From Mactra quadrangularis (Eukaryota; Mollusca; Bivalvia; Venerida; Mactridae), in assembly GCA_025267735.1 (NCBI GenBank), contig CM046308.1, positions 39,297,267-39,361,266 on the forward strand: a stretch of 64,000 bases of DNA, read 5' to 3'. Under the pieces are notes generated by a model. The model was not told where the DNA came from. It saw only the letters and a list, made by a program, of their open reading frames with translations, and ran no database searches. This document shows, piece by piece, positions 1-12,637 of the stretch; within the stretch, counting starts at the first letter, position 1; each line of letters starts with the position of its first letter. The translations under genes and the position numbers were made by a program.

Positions 1-169
1 ACAATTGACTAGGTATTCCTTTGAGTTCCTTTGTAAAACAGTAAGTGTTGATATCGTGATGGTCAGTTGACCTACTTCACTGTCTCTGTGGAGATTTAGA
101 TCTTTAGACCCCTATTTTATTTTTTGTTGGCCCTTGAACGTCAAATGATAGTAATGGCCATTACATACA

Positions 170-519
170 CACACCGGGTAACCCGCTAAATCGGGTGCAT
201 GAGGCTAATTCGGGCAATATCCAATATGATACATTTTTAAATCACAACCCCTATTTTAAGTTATAAAAGTGGCACCTAACTGTCGGGCTGGACTTGGCGA
301 TTCAGCATATAGCTTTATATTTTCCAAAAATGAAAAATTAAGGGAGGAAACGCGAGTTAAAGACAGAGAAACCATCAAAAACCCGTTTGTGTTTATGGTC
401 ATTTTTCACATACACTTTGGCAACGAAAGGTGTAATTTTTGTGTTAAAAAAAAATAAATTGTATTGGATATTGCCCGAATTAGCCTCGCGCCCCCTATTT
501 AGCAGGTTACCTGGTGTGA
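170..519. mobile_element. MITE with about 55-bp terminal inverted repeats
   Basis: Left cacaccgggtaacccgctaa... to gggcaatatccaa (about 226), right the inverted counterpart from about 466 to 519 with a few mismatches. A 5-bp ataca on each side could be a target duplication but is weak. The ORF 269-457 lies in the interior and is not recognisable. Confidence 0.7.
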
Positions 520-782
520 TACAGCTAGTCAGCAGATGGACTGTGTAAGAAATACTCAGTAGAAGTCAGGTGAGCTAAATATACATGTATATCAAAGATG
601 TTGAGCTAATTACTCCTAATTTACAAGGTAGATATAAAAACTATCAGTGAGTTCAGATATACTAGAAACAAGGTTAACAATCAAGTAATATATTTATTAT
701 ATACAGAATAACCTCTATTTGTAACCATCTCCAAACAACAGCCACCTGGCCCATCTTCCAATGACAGCTTCCACTCAAACCC

Positions 783-1079
783 GCCCTGGCTAGATCAGTC
801 AATAGCGCGCAAGTCAACTGATCGAGGGGTCGTAGGTTCGATTCCCAGGTGGGGCAAACTTTCATGGAGCTTGGTCATGCAAAATTGTCTAAGGCCATTC
901 TCCCTCCTACCACTGATTCTTAATCATGTAGTGCAGTAGTCAGTCACTGACAGAAGTATGGGCCTAACAGCTAAATCCGGTTTAGCCTTTCCTGAGGAAC
1001 AGTGAGTAGGTTGACTGACCGTCGTGATATGTTACCCATACAATGGGTTGCTATGGCGTTTAAAACCCAACAACAAAGC
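783..1079 (+). mobile_element. tRNA-derived SINE, family A
   Basis: The tRNA-like head contains a B-box ggttcgattccc. The body is gcaaactttcatggagcttg.. then ccattctccctcctaccact, and the 3' tail ends ggcgtttaaaacccaac. Confidence 0.8.
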
Positions 1080-1382
1080 TATCATTCAATAACAACAAGA
1101 TTGAGACACCTCTCAACAAGTAACTCAGACAGATCTCAACTGCTTCCAGCCTTAATGACAGCCACCATCCCGAAACCAGCATTCTAGGACAAGTCATTGC
1201 AGAATTCATGTTAATACTTTGAAGACCATGCACATTTCTGGAACAATAATACATGCAAAAATCCCCCTGTCCCTTAAAAGTTTTGTACTTAATTTATTTC
1301 ATTTTTGCCAATATTTACATATCATTGAGGAATCATAGAGGAATATATAAATTCATTGCTTCAAAAATTGAAATTTTGAATA

Positions 1383-1678
1383 AACAAGTAAATCTGTGAG
1401 CTAATGCTCACTAGTGATACCCCCGCAGTGAGAAATATGACTATCATAATGTAACTTTAACGAAATCTAAAAATATGCGACAAACAGGAAGTAGATGAGC
1501 AAGGAGCATGAAATCGCTTTACACCACATGGGACTATGGGATGAAGCAATATGCAAAGTATTAGGCTGCTGCATGTTATAGTTGCTGAGAAAACTGCGTC
1601 GGAAATTTTGTAACAGACGGACGGACGCACGGACAAGGATAAAACAGTATACCCCCCTCTTCTTCGAGCAGGGGTATA
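1383..1678 (+). repeat. Dispersed repeat with atacccccgc / gggggtat ends, copy 1
   Basis: Starts aacaagtaaatctgtgagct and runs through gtgatacccccgc and tgcgacaaacaggaagtaga to aggggtata. About 95% similar by eye to 11803-12073, with an extra roughly 35 bp near 1427-1465. Inverted atacccccgc and gcgggggtat suggest a MITE-like unit. Confidence 0.75.
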
Positions 1679-2177
1679 AAAAGCAGAAATATTCTTTTGA
1701 AAATGTTACTCTGTTAGTAGATATAAGAATCAAAAATGAAAGAAAAAGTTTTCTCAATACATTATTTTTTTGTTGCTTTTTTCCCTTCAAAAAGGACCCC
1801 ATGTGACCCCAAAAAGTGAAGATTAACGCTGCATTGACTGTTGTAATCAGATGCCCTAGTGACTGAGCGGACCTGCTACCGGTTGTTGTAACAAGGTTTC
1901 ACTATACATATAAAATATAGATATACAATAGATATATACAATGTAGGTATAGAGATGTATCAAACAGTTGATCAAGATTCATGGAAACATTAAACTACAA
2001 ACAAATATAAATCCTTCTATAATTAGACCAATGTTGTTAAATGATTACCACTTGATAATAAATTCTTCAACTATTTATTATATACAAAAAGAATACATAT
2101 CGGAAGCTAGAAAATTATACATAGGCTAAAATAGCGCCAATAAAGAAAGTAAGTTCTTTAAGATTTTATATCTTTTT

Positions 2178-2448
2178 TGGGGAAGTGTTAATGCCATAGC
2201 AACACATTATATAGGTCATATAACCACGTTCAGACAACCTACTCACTCCTCCTGGAAAGGCTAAATCTCTGGATTTAGCTGTTAACCAATTACTAGGCAC
2301 ATACTTCTGACAGTGACTGACAACTGCCCAATGTGATTTAGAATCAGTGGTAGGAGGGAGAATGGTGCCCTGTCTGGGAATCAAATCTATGACTCCTCAA
2401 TCATCAGACATGTGTGTGCTACTGACTGAGCAAGCTGGACAGCCGTGG
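2178..2448 (-). mobile_element. tRNA-derived SINE, family A
   Basis: Reverse orientation. 3' tail (left) taatgccatagcaacacatt; tRNA-like head at the right end (gtgctactgactgagcaagc). Confidence 0.75.
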
Positions 2449-2449
2449 G

Positions 2450-3659
2450 TGGGGTACTTAATCACTCAAGTTTCACCGTTGTCTTGTATATAATGTTGAA
2501 AGAAAAGTTTGTACTATTATCGGAGTTGTGATATGAAAAAAAAAGTTGATTATTGGCAAGATATCAGATTAATGTTACAGTATCCTAACATTTTTGATAT
2601 TGATGAATATTTGTTTGTTAATGTTCCAAATTGTTTACTGATTGTGTTTATAATGTTTAGGCCATGCCATACTGGAATTTTGTTAAGCGTCCACATGCAC
2701 GTAGGTTTTGGATTCCTCAACCCAAAAGAAACAAATTTGGTGAAATTTTCTTAAATAATTCTCATGTTCTGGGATTCAATAATGACTATTTAGTTCATGG
2801 AAAAATGTGTTCAGCAACCACGTTTTTCATCGTAAGCAATTTATCACAACCATACCATTAATACAATATATATATTACGTGAAAAAAACACTTGTTATTT
2901 TATATTAAATTACACCATTGTTTCATATTATGATTTTCCATTAATATATACATGTATATATAATTTATGATGCATTGTTTTTGTTGTAAAATATCTGTGT
3001 TTTCATTTTCGGTTTCAGTGTTTTTGTGAATAGGGACCTAGGTTTGTCAAACTTAACTTGACGCTTAACAAAATTCAAATTTGGCATGGCCTTACATATG
3101 CTGTAGGTCTACTTACAGCTTATTCATGAAGGTTATGCATGTTTTTGTACTTGTTCAAGTAAAGCTTGGTTTTTTTTATTCCCATAGCCTCCTTCCCATA
3201 GAGAAATATCTACTCAAATCCCCTAGAAAAATTGCTGAATAGTTCCTCGTCTATATACAAACAATTGTTTATATTTACCAACCACTTCAAAATTACATAA
3301 TGTTTAAAATCAGCCTTGAAGCATTTTTCCAGTCTATTTCATAACAGATGTTTTTCTACAAGGCTTAAGGCTACAAAGCTAAAATTATCCGAGAGTAAAA
3401 TTCTAGATTTTCCAGAGTACAGCAGACTAAAATTCCAATGATGTTATGGTCCAGCAGACAGGATTTCTGATAAAACAAAATGATGGATAGATTTTCCTGA
3501 TACTTGGGCAGTTTGTTTCACCAAGTTTGTGTGCAGTATACCTCTAAGGCAAATATTGTAAAAAACTGAGAATTCTGCAATTTGTACAGATTTCTTGGCA
3601 GGTTTATTAATGGATGCTGTAGGACAGTGTTTTGGTTAAGATATATTGCTGTAGGCTAT
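2450..3659. other. AT-rich stretch, nothing recognised
   Basis: No gene, tRNA or clear repeat seen; ORFs of 65-81 codons (2509-2861) look like chance. Confidence 0.5.
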
Positions 3660-3960
3660 GGTCAGAAGCCATGATGCATCACAATAGGTTATCATGTCAC
3701 AAGCGGTAAGCCATTGTCACCAACAAATGCCTCAGTCCCATAAAATCGTGGCTTGTTGCAGGCCTGTACATGCAGACAGCCTTAGGCTGTGGGTAACCTT
3801 GCGTATTAAGGTGACGGCTCATCTCACGGACCCTTGTAAAAACGTAACAGTCCGTATGGGTACGCAAAGGTCCTTGCGGAGCTTGATTGCACAGTGCCTG
3901 TACAGTGCCCTCACTGCTATTTTTATGTTTATAGGACTGTAGCATTATATGTACCTCAGA
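3660..3960. other. GC-richer patch without recognised function
   Basis: About 300 bp clearly less AT-rich than its surroundings, with overlapping 82-codon ORFs on both strands (3694-3942 plus, 3697-3945 minus). Opposed ORFs of equal length argue against either being real. No known family recognised. Confidence 0.3.
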
Positions 3961-4917
3961 GAGTAGGGGTCATAGTTATATTGCTGGGAGATGAGTTTAA
4001 CTGAATTCAAAATTTGGCAAATGATTCTTAAAAAAAGTTTTTGTCATTTTTTCACAAATTATTTGATGTGAAATGTTCACTTTTTTGAAATCGGTACTTG
4101 CTTTTCATGTAGATTATGACTAAACATTATGACAAAGTGAAACTAAAAAATCAACATTCCTTAAACGCATTTTAAATAGAGATCAATATCACAATGCTTG
4201 CATTTCCTATCCAATAAGAAAAGAGATTGTTTTTCCAGATTCCCATAACAACGCTGTGATTTAAAAAACAACAACACCCATCTGATAAACAAAACCCAGC
4301 ATCCAAGCACCACTGGTCACCTAGTATATGATGGTCAACAACTCAGCAAGCAATCAAACATTATCATAGAACATCATCTATAGAAAAGTTCCAGATTGAA
4401 AATCCTGGAGATACACATACAGTAAAACCTGGCTACAATAGACAGTAGAAGGACTAGTCTTCATTTTATATTTTCTCGAGCTCAATAAGAGTTCTTTTGG
4501 TTTTTTAGACTTTCTGCAATTTTTACCCAAAGGCTTTAGTTATATCACAAAACGGAAACTATTGACGCTGAAATGCCTGACCACTTTAACCTGCGGAGTG
4601 ATACATGTGTCTCTGATTAACTACGCAGTTAATTTCTAGGCGATAAAAGTAGTTCCATCAATCAACTGACGCGTATTTGTTTCAATGATCATTGACAGGT
4701 GTTTACATTGTTTAATAAGCTTGTGGAAGGAGCGGAGTCAAATCTCGTTAATACACTAAGCAGTAGTATATGCCAGTAATACAGGGTAGAATAAACACTT
4801 CACCCGCATATTTTGCCGTGCTCAATTTGTACTTGAATCCTATGTATAAGGTGTAATCATTAGTATGAATTTGTTAGGTTTCTATGTGCACAAAAGTCTT
4901 TCTGTATTTCAATACTT

Positions 4918-6289
4918 CAGGGCTCGACATTAAGGCGCAGCCGACAGACATTCACTGGTTCAAGTTAGGTCCGGTCTGGTGGAGTTATCTCGTAGGTAGC
5001 CCGACCGGGCTACTTAATTTTGATCAAAACTTTAATTACCACAAAAAATCAATCCGATTTCAGTTAACCAATTTCAAATTTAATGCTACAAAAACTTGTT
5101 TACGCTTTATTTACGAGCATCCTAATGCATTTGAAAGTAATCTGGTGCGTATGTGTGTGTTAAATCGAGCCGTCTTGAGGCGTACTAGTCCGGGGATTTC
5201 CTTACACACGTTCGATAAAATACGTAAATTCGGTGAAAGTAGGGGTTTTTTTTCTTCAGAAAAATATGAACGGCAAGATTAATGTTTAAAATTTCTCGAA
5301 ATAAAATGATAAATTAGCGGGCGTCAAAATATATTTTAATAAAGAACATTCAATTTCCCGCGATCCCCCATATTTTTTATTACCGGCCATTTTTAGCGTA
5401 CTAAGTCAACAAAAAAATTGGGTCACGCTTGTTTGAAGTTTTAATTCTACATGTAATTAACAATTAAATTAAAGTGGACTCTTTGATAACACAATGCGAC
5501 ATTGCAATTATGGCATTGTTACGCTATCAAACATCGACTAAGTGTTAAAAATACCTACACACATCTTATCTTAAATTGTTTATATCAATATCTGTTTAAT
5601 ATTGCCAACGCACGCTCATCGACAAAAAAGGATTAATATTGATTTAATTGCTGCAAACAAATGTAGACTCCCCGGGGTACATGACATTGAGTTACGTACA
5701 TTAAGGCAAAGAAATTAATATGACATACACCAATACACCCATATACACATAGCATAATTATACTAACACGATCAACTTATTTTCGAAAATAAAGACTGTC
5801 GGCAATGTATTGTTATAGCCGATTATACAACACATTTGCTCGGCGATTGTAACTATGCACATCTATTTATAACTTTCACGGCGTTTTAAAAGATAGTTTT
5901 ATTTTTAACAAAAATGAAAAATGACTTGTCCGGACCTTGGAAAATGTAAGACTCGGAAGAATCGGATAGATGATTTCGTAACCCCCAATATTTTATTGAA
6001 GAAATCAAAATATACATTCATTTTAATTTTTTTGTTAGGTTCTTCATGCATATTTAGCATATTTATGCATGGTAGTAATATTTTACCACAATAAATACTG
6101 CTATGAAATGAGACGTATTGTCAATTTAGACGGTAATAATTGAGACAGGAAAAATTGAAATGGTCAGGGCAAGGACCCTATAAATAAGGTCCTTGGTCAG
6201 GGCTAGTGAAAGATTGGTCAGGGCTAGTGGATTTGGGCATTTACTAGCCCAACCGGGCTAGTAAAAAAATAAGTCAATGTAGAGGCCTG
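4918..6289. mobile_element. hAT-like non-autonomous element or remnant (about 1.37 kb)
   Basis: Begins cagggctcgacattaagg and ends aatgtagaggcctg, with inner gcccgaccgggctac and gcccaaccgggctag near the two ends. The 8-bp flanks do not match, so the boundaries are approximate. The 132-codon ORF at 4884-5282 overlaps the terminus and is not a recognisable protein. Confidence 0.5.
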
Positions 6290-6333
6290 TACTTTAATTA
6301 TTTTAATTTAACATATCAACAAGTCTTGTGAGA

Positions 6334-6484
6334 GACACCTGGATAGCTCAGTTGGAAGCCCACAAGTCTACTGATCAAGTGGTTGTGGGTTCGATTTGCA
6401 GGCGGGGCATACTTTTGTGGAGTTTGATCATATAATAATTCTATGGCCATTCTCCCTCCTACCACTAATTCTAAATCAGTGACC
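6334..6484 (+). mobile_element. tRNA-derived SINE, family A, 3'-truncated
   Basis: Head cacctggatagctcagttgg with ggttcgatttgc B-box, then ccattctccctcctaccac; stops at ctaaatcagtgac without the tail. Confidence 0.75.
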
Positions 6485-7923
6485 GTTCACCGGTCATGTG
6501 ATCAAAATCAGTCAGCTGATTCAAGAAGGTGACGTGATGTCACCGAAAATTTCAAGGTAAATAAATATTCATTCTGAGTTGAAGAAAATTAACTCCATGA
6601 ACTAACCAGAGCAGAGAAACCTCTTTAGACGTAAGTTGGCCAATATTGAGAAGTTATACAGTAAACCAAAAACATCAGAGAAATCCAGTTGACAGTTTAA
6701 ATTAACAAACAGTTTATTCCATCTATCAACAATACTCATTATGTTTAACAGCACTCAGTATGCTGCCAAAATATTTCAAACAAATCACTTCACTTGAAGC
6801 CATGAGTTCCTGGTAGGAGATCTAATATCCAGATAAATGGAAACATATCCATGTTCAATCTGATTAAAACACGATCTAAAATTCTCAGAGGTTTGTGTAC
6901 TCTCTTATTTTACATCTGACAAGCTCGCAGTACGGTTCATGACCACTGCAGTTTAAATACTGTATTCACAACATAACATGTAACAAATTAACCAGTCATT
7001 GCCTAGCTAACAAATTACACAAATAATACCACCACCTCTTTTCTTTTTCAAGAAAAATCCAAACTGACCCTGTGAGTTTTGATTGTTTGCTCTGCGCAAA
7101 AATGAATTCCGCGGTGAACTAGGTCATGTGCAAAAATAAATGGTGCAGAGGATTCACAGACACAATTTTAACTCACAGAAGACATACAAACTGCATAAAA
7201 GTGATCCTCTAGTCAGGATTACGTGGAGGTCAGATGTTAGAAGATCTAGCCAGCAGCTGCTTACCTCAGTCACAGGGACACCGGCAGCAGACGACAAATA
7301 AACCATCTGGATTTGATTGATTGGATGATTGACTGATTGATTGAAGCTTATTTGGACATTTTTGGACAAAAAAACTGTAATAGGTATTTTATGCACAATT
7401 TATTTCCATGTTAGTGCTGCTGTACAAATTTGACTAAAAACTAGTTTATTTACACTATAAAGATCATGTGACTAAATGTATAGACCTCAGCTATGTTCAA
7501 GTAAAATTTATCACATAATAAATATTAAAACAGGAAATGTCAGGTAATAATTATAACAGTTTAAATATGATAATAAACTTTAAAGTTACAATGCTGGGAA
7601 AACACAAGAATCTTAAGAATATAATGGTGGATCAAGTGGGGGGGTCACTAAGAACCCTTCCATTTGGGGTGAGGGTCACTTAAAAGACCCTTTCACATTT
7701 CCCGGAAAGTGAAGCCTTGCCGCATTTCCCTTATTAAAGTGAAACTATTTAAGGCTGCTTCATAAAAGAAAACCAATAAGAGCAAGCTATAATGCATGAC
7801 AGTACTGTTAAATTTAATTCAACAATCAGTGACACATACATCGATCCTGCTGATTTAGATATTCAATATTTGATAATCTCTCTACATTTTCACATTACAT
7901 TTTGTTCTGTACTCCCTTTGTTC

Positions 7924-8321
7924 TCAATCTCCGTAAACAGATATCCTGTAGAGCGTTGTTGTACAGGATCTCTACTTTCTCCGTGGAAGGTCACGTTGAG
8001 ATGAACTTTCTTTTCGACCAATCAATGCGTAGCTTTCATCTAGACAAAAACACTATAAATCACATTTTGATTTCGTAATTTCTATTTTTAGACCAAGTTT
8101 TGCATGCTAATTTAACAGTGGTATTATTCACAGTCTGCGATTGGGTGGCTCATTTCAAATTGTGTGACGTAGACGATGTAAACAAGTTACGTATCATAAC
8201 AATTTCGTCATGAATATTATGATGAGAAAAGGTCGCCTGAACGTGACCTTCGTTTGATTAAAGGCCAGATCTAAATTAGCGAGTATGCGAGCGGAAAATT
8301 TTAGATCGGGTTTTAATCAGT
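7924..8321 (+). repeat. About 398-bp dispersed repeat, copy 1
   Basis: Inverted relative to 17002-17399 and highly similar over its whole length. It includes a small palindrome around gatatcctgtagagcgttgt. A more diverged relative is at about 31275-31600 and a short piece at about 6858-6950. Confidence 0.78.
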
Positions 8322-8593
8322 CTTGCTTTGTTCTGTACTCCCTATGGATAAGAGAAGAAATCCATATTATATATCTATGAATAGTTAAAATTGAGTATTT
8401 AAGTCAGGGGGGTTTATGTATGCTACATGTACAGTTAAATCAAGTTTATCAATACATGCATAGCTTGCTTGCTAGTTTCTTTCTTACAGTACAAATTATC
8501 CATAAATCAAAGATTTTCTAAGAAAGTTTGTAGTAAAATCTAACAACATCAATAAAAATTATAGTTTCATATTTCAATAGAATGAAGACCTTC

Positions 8594-9191
8594 TAGGGAT
8601 TAAACGATGATCGATTATAATCGATAATCAATCGTTTTATTAGAAGTGGGAGACAATCGATTATGAAGTTTAATAATCGATTATCGCTAAATGTAAGAAT
8701 ATACATTTTTATTGACAATAAGACATTCTAGTTTTAGTTAATTAATATTACTAAAGAAAAAGTATTTCATGGGAATAAAACACTTCTTTATTAAAACATG
8801 ATGGGTACATTTTACTACTACTTTGTTATTGTAAATCATTGAGATCCATGTTGATATTCTTGGTCAGTGACATGGAAATCACCATTATTGGACAATATAT
8901 AGCCCCTTTTCTATACTGTATGGGTGCTGAAAATGTCTGAAAATTGATTTTATCATAAACATAAACAACCACTAATCCACTAATTATAAGTTTATTATGC
9001 ATGATTTAATATTCCATTATATGAAACAAAATCACTAAAGTCCATTGCAACATATTGTCTTATATTTTCGAAAATCCTGAATGAAAACCCCGAGTAAATG
9101 TTTCGATTATATAATCGATGATTGATCGAAAAGGGTTGTCCGATTATTTCCGATGATCGATTATAATTTTTTTCCAATTATGAAACCCTAA
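8594..9191. mobile_element. hAT-like non-autonomous element (about 0.6 kb)
   Basis: The ends are tagggattaaacgatgatcg and (inverted) a terminus ending gaaacccta, both followed inward by cgatgatcgattataat motifs. Flanks gaccttct (8587-8594) and gaccttcc (9192-9199) match at seven of eight bases, consistent with an 8-bp hAT duplication. The interior ORF on the minus strand (8995-9177) is not recognisable. Confidence 0.65.
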
Positions 9192-9233
9192 GACCTTCCC
9201 TAACTTAAGAGCAGTATATAAGTCAAAGAATTA

Positions 9234-9322
9234 GCCCAGCTATAAGCTCAGTTGGAAGCATGCAAGTACACCGTTATATGACCCAAACAATGTATGGCTA
9301 CTGCATTTATATCCCATTCAAA
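9234..9322 (+). mobile_element. SINE family A, internally deleted copy
   Basis: tRNA-like A-box ataagctcagttggaagcat joined directly to a tail-like segment (ttatatgacccaaacaatgt). The body is missing. Confidence 0.5.
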
Positions 9323-9801
9323 AGAAGAGAGTTTCATATTTCAATTAAATGAAGACATTTTCGTAAGTAAGAAACGTATAACAGTCAATGAAACACCCCC
9401 CCCCCCCCTATAGCTTTGAGATCAGTGAATAACATGCAAGTATATGATTTATACAATGTATTGCTACTGCATTCATACTGCACTCAACCAAAACAAGATT
9501 CATATTTCAGTATAATGAAGACATTTTCTTACACACAAACAGTCTATCAGCCATTGAATCCATTTATTCAATCATAAGTAAATAGTTTCATTTTCTATAA
9601 TGATTTTACCATCTTGAATTAATTAATGTTAAGTATTTAAACTTCCCTCAAGAAAACAACCTGTTCATGTACCTATACAATATCAGACATACTTCTACCT
9701 CACAGGAATTTATGTGCAATAAATTCTCAGAAACTAAGAGGTGAACTTCATACTGTGAATTCATCACCTACTTCATTTTTCATAATATTTATATCATATG
9801 T

Positions 9802-10014
9802 TCTGCAGCGTGTTCAGTTACAATTGTTAGCAAATGTTATGGATGCAGGACAACTCAACCCGAAGTCTACTCAACCAGTGGATAACTCAACCCAAAGTTG
9901 GGACAACTCAACCCGTTAGTAGGGGATTGAGTTGTCTCGGGTTGAGTTGTCTTTGGGTTGAGTTATCCGACCCTAACGTTAGGGAACGTTCGGGGTAACT
10001 GAACAGGCTACAGG
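9802..10014. mobile_element. MITE with gttcagttac-type ends and acaactcaaccc subrepeats, copy 1
   Basis: Ends gtgttcagttac / gtaactgaacaggctacagg. The arms carry repeated acaactcaaccc motifs, then inverted gggttgagttgtc motifs. Same family as 27431-27613. Confidence 0.72.
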
Positions 10015-10849
10015 ATAGAAACCCCACACTACACTATCATAGTCTACCCTTACTAGTCAAGCACTTTTTATAAGGGACGAGACAATATGGCGATACATTA
10101 GGCCATGAATGCCAAGATACATATCGTGGCCAAGCTTGATATTTCGCGATACGACCCTGACATTCGTAATCAAGGGGAAGTCACTGTATTTGTAGAATTA
10201 GACAGGTAAATATAATCTCTGTGGCCGTTTGTAAAATGGGATATATTTCAATCTTATAAAATTACTAACTTTGAAACCCAACAAATTCAGTGCATTCAGC
10301 ACTTTGATTTTTCAAACTTTTTTTCACATTACAAAAATGCAATTTTTGTCAGAATCTCAAAAATTTACCAGAAATACTCCGTATTATTTTACCAATTAAG
10401 TTTATCCAAAAAAACCTGGAATATACTTCAAACACCTGTCATGATAATTAGCCGTTAATTGATCATTTTATGAACAATATAGCCAGGAATCTATTTATAA
10501 TGAATACCACATGAACTGTCTTATCTTATATACAATTAGTTCAATCATGAACTTTACTTGCAGCTTTGCCAGCTAAAACAACATTAGATCTTTAGTATAC
10601 GATTGTACTACTTGAATTTTGTGTATATATTTGTTTATCAACATTTTTGTCAGAACAGAACAGAACAGAACATACACTTTATTTGCTCACACCAAGATAC
10701 ATGGTACATGAGAACAAAATAATACAACATAGTACACATAGATACAAAGATCACATGACAAACAGACAAAAATACAAAAAATACAAAAAAATGCATACGT
10801 ACACCTGTCATCTATTTACTGTAGAAGACATGAGTGTATTTGCTAATGC

Positions 10850-11217
10850 AGCCCAGGTAGCTCAGTTGGTAGCGCACAAGTCTACAGACTAGGAGGTCAT
10901 AGGTTTGATTCCCGGCTGGCTAGCTCAGACAGTTAAGTGCACAAGTCTACAGATACAGGGGTCGAAGGTTTAATTCCCAGGTGAGCATACTTTCAAGAGC
11001 TTGGTTATGAAATAATTTCTAAAGCCATCCTCCTTCATGCCACTGCTTCTAAATCATATAGGGAGGGAAGTTGTCCGTCACTGATGAAGTATGCTCCAAG
11101 TAACTGGTTAACAGCTAAATCTTGAAGCCTTTCCAGAAAGGGTGAGCAAATTGACTGACCACAGTGATATGACCTTTACAATGTGTTGCTCAGCGTTGAA
11201 CCCAACCAAAAGAAGGG
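10850..11217 (+). mobile_element. SINE family A with two tandem tRNA-like heads
   Basis: Head 1: gcccaggtagctcagttggt.. to ggtttgattcccggctgg (10850-10918). Head 2 follows at once: ctagctcagacagttaagtg.. to ggtttaattcccaggtgagc (about 10918-10985). Then comes the family A body and tail (ccattctcc-like, acaatgtgttgct). Confidence 0.78.
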
Positions 11218-11802
11218 CTTTGAACCATTGGACCTCTGCATTCCCGTCAGACTAGCGTAATGCACGACAAAACTAAATCTATATACAGGTATATTCATCT
11301 TCATTGATAATACATGTAATGTCAATTTCCCTTCACCATTTCATAAATTAAAACTTAACTAATCTATGAAGAAAAAATAATACACATTTTTCAGTTCATA
11401 TATACTTAAAGCATAACAATATTTTATGGGTTTATTTGTGATACATTTTACTTACAGATGAATAATGTTTCGAAATATTTCACAATTATAAACTAAATGA
11501 AAGTATTTTTATTGCTATTATTTAACACTAGGTCATACGTAATACATTTTAACTGTCAACAAACAAAACTTTAATACTTGGATATTTACTACATAATAGT
11601 TAAACGGCGTACAATTACATAGTACATTCGTAATAGCCGAACAATTTGACCTATTTTACTGGGCAATTATAAGTAAATTTCTAAATTGAGCTTGAATTTT
11701 CACTTTATAGGGAAAAGGTGACAGCGCCACTTACAGTGGGAAAAAAACCAGTGACAAAATTATTTATCAATTATTACAATGATTACAGAAATGTAGAAAT
11801 AA

Positions 11803-12073
11803 AACAAGTAAATCTGTGAGCTAATGCTCACTAGTGATACCCCCGCAAAAATCTAAAAATATGCGACAAACAGGAAGTAGATGAGCAAGGAGCATGAAAT
11901 CGCTTTACACCACATGGGACTATGGGATGAAGCAATATGCAAAGTAATAGGCTGCTGCATGTTATAGTTGCTGAGAAAACTGCGACGGAAATTTTGTAAC
12001 GGACGGACAGATGGACGGACGCATGGACAAGGGTAAAACAGTATACCCCCCCCTTCTTCGAAGCGGGGGTATA
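11803..12073 (+). repeat. Dispersed repeat with atacccccgc / gggggtat ends, copy 2
   Basis: Nearly identical to 1383-1678 but lacking a roughly 35-bp internal stretch. Ends cttcgaagcgggggtataa. Confidence 0.75.
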
Positions 12074-12121
12074 ATTATCAGAAAATTATTCAGATAAAAC
12101 TTGTTTTTTGTTGAGAAATTT

Positions 12122-12370
12122 TATGGGTCATATAACGGAGTCCAGCACACCTAACCAAGCTTTCCTGGACCCTTGTCTATAACCAGTACTCACCTACCCT
12201 TCAACAAGACCAGAAACTTATACATACAACCATACACCTTATTAATGGAGGAAAATTGACATTATTGTCAAAATTTCAAGGAATGGTTTAACCTCCTTGG
12301 GTGGGATTTAAACATGTACCACCTTCGGGACACTAAATTCGAAACCCAGGCGTGCAACCGACCTGGGTAA
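12122..12370 (-). mobile_element. tRNA-derived SINE, family B
   Basis: Reverse orientation; tRNA-like head at the right end (cgtgcaaccgacctgggtaa). The body reads aggaaaattgacattattgt. Confidence 0.7.
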
Positions 12371-12637
12371 GATAAAACTTTATACACTTGAAAATATTCT
12401 TTTAAAAAACAAAACAACAACAAATCTACCCGGTATACAAATAAATTAACAATAAGAGACGTGTACTGAAGTAAAAGATAAAATTATATGGATGGAAGTT
12501 GGAAGTTGAAAGTTTTGATAATACTGAAAACCTACTTTTTAAAATACTAAAATAGCAGGGATTATTCTGGGCCCAGATTTTGGTGAGAAAAAAAATCCCA
12601 TTTGACCAAATTTGGTGAGAGATTTCAAATTAAGGTA

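Noticed and set aside
1467..1806. 111 aa and 74 aa ORFs on opposite strands
   Set aside because: They overlap the 1383-1678 dispersed repeat; opposite-strand ORFs, no family.
4884..5282. 132 aa ORF as a transposase fragment
   Set aside because: It crosses the left terminus of a hAT-like element and has none of the hAT or BED-finger motifs I know.
10850..10918. Functional tRNA gene
   Set aside because: A- and B-box-like sequences are present but the acceptor stem does not pair well, and the sequence runs into a SINE body; similar heads occur many times in the window.
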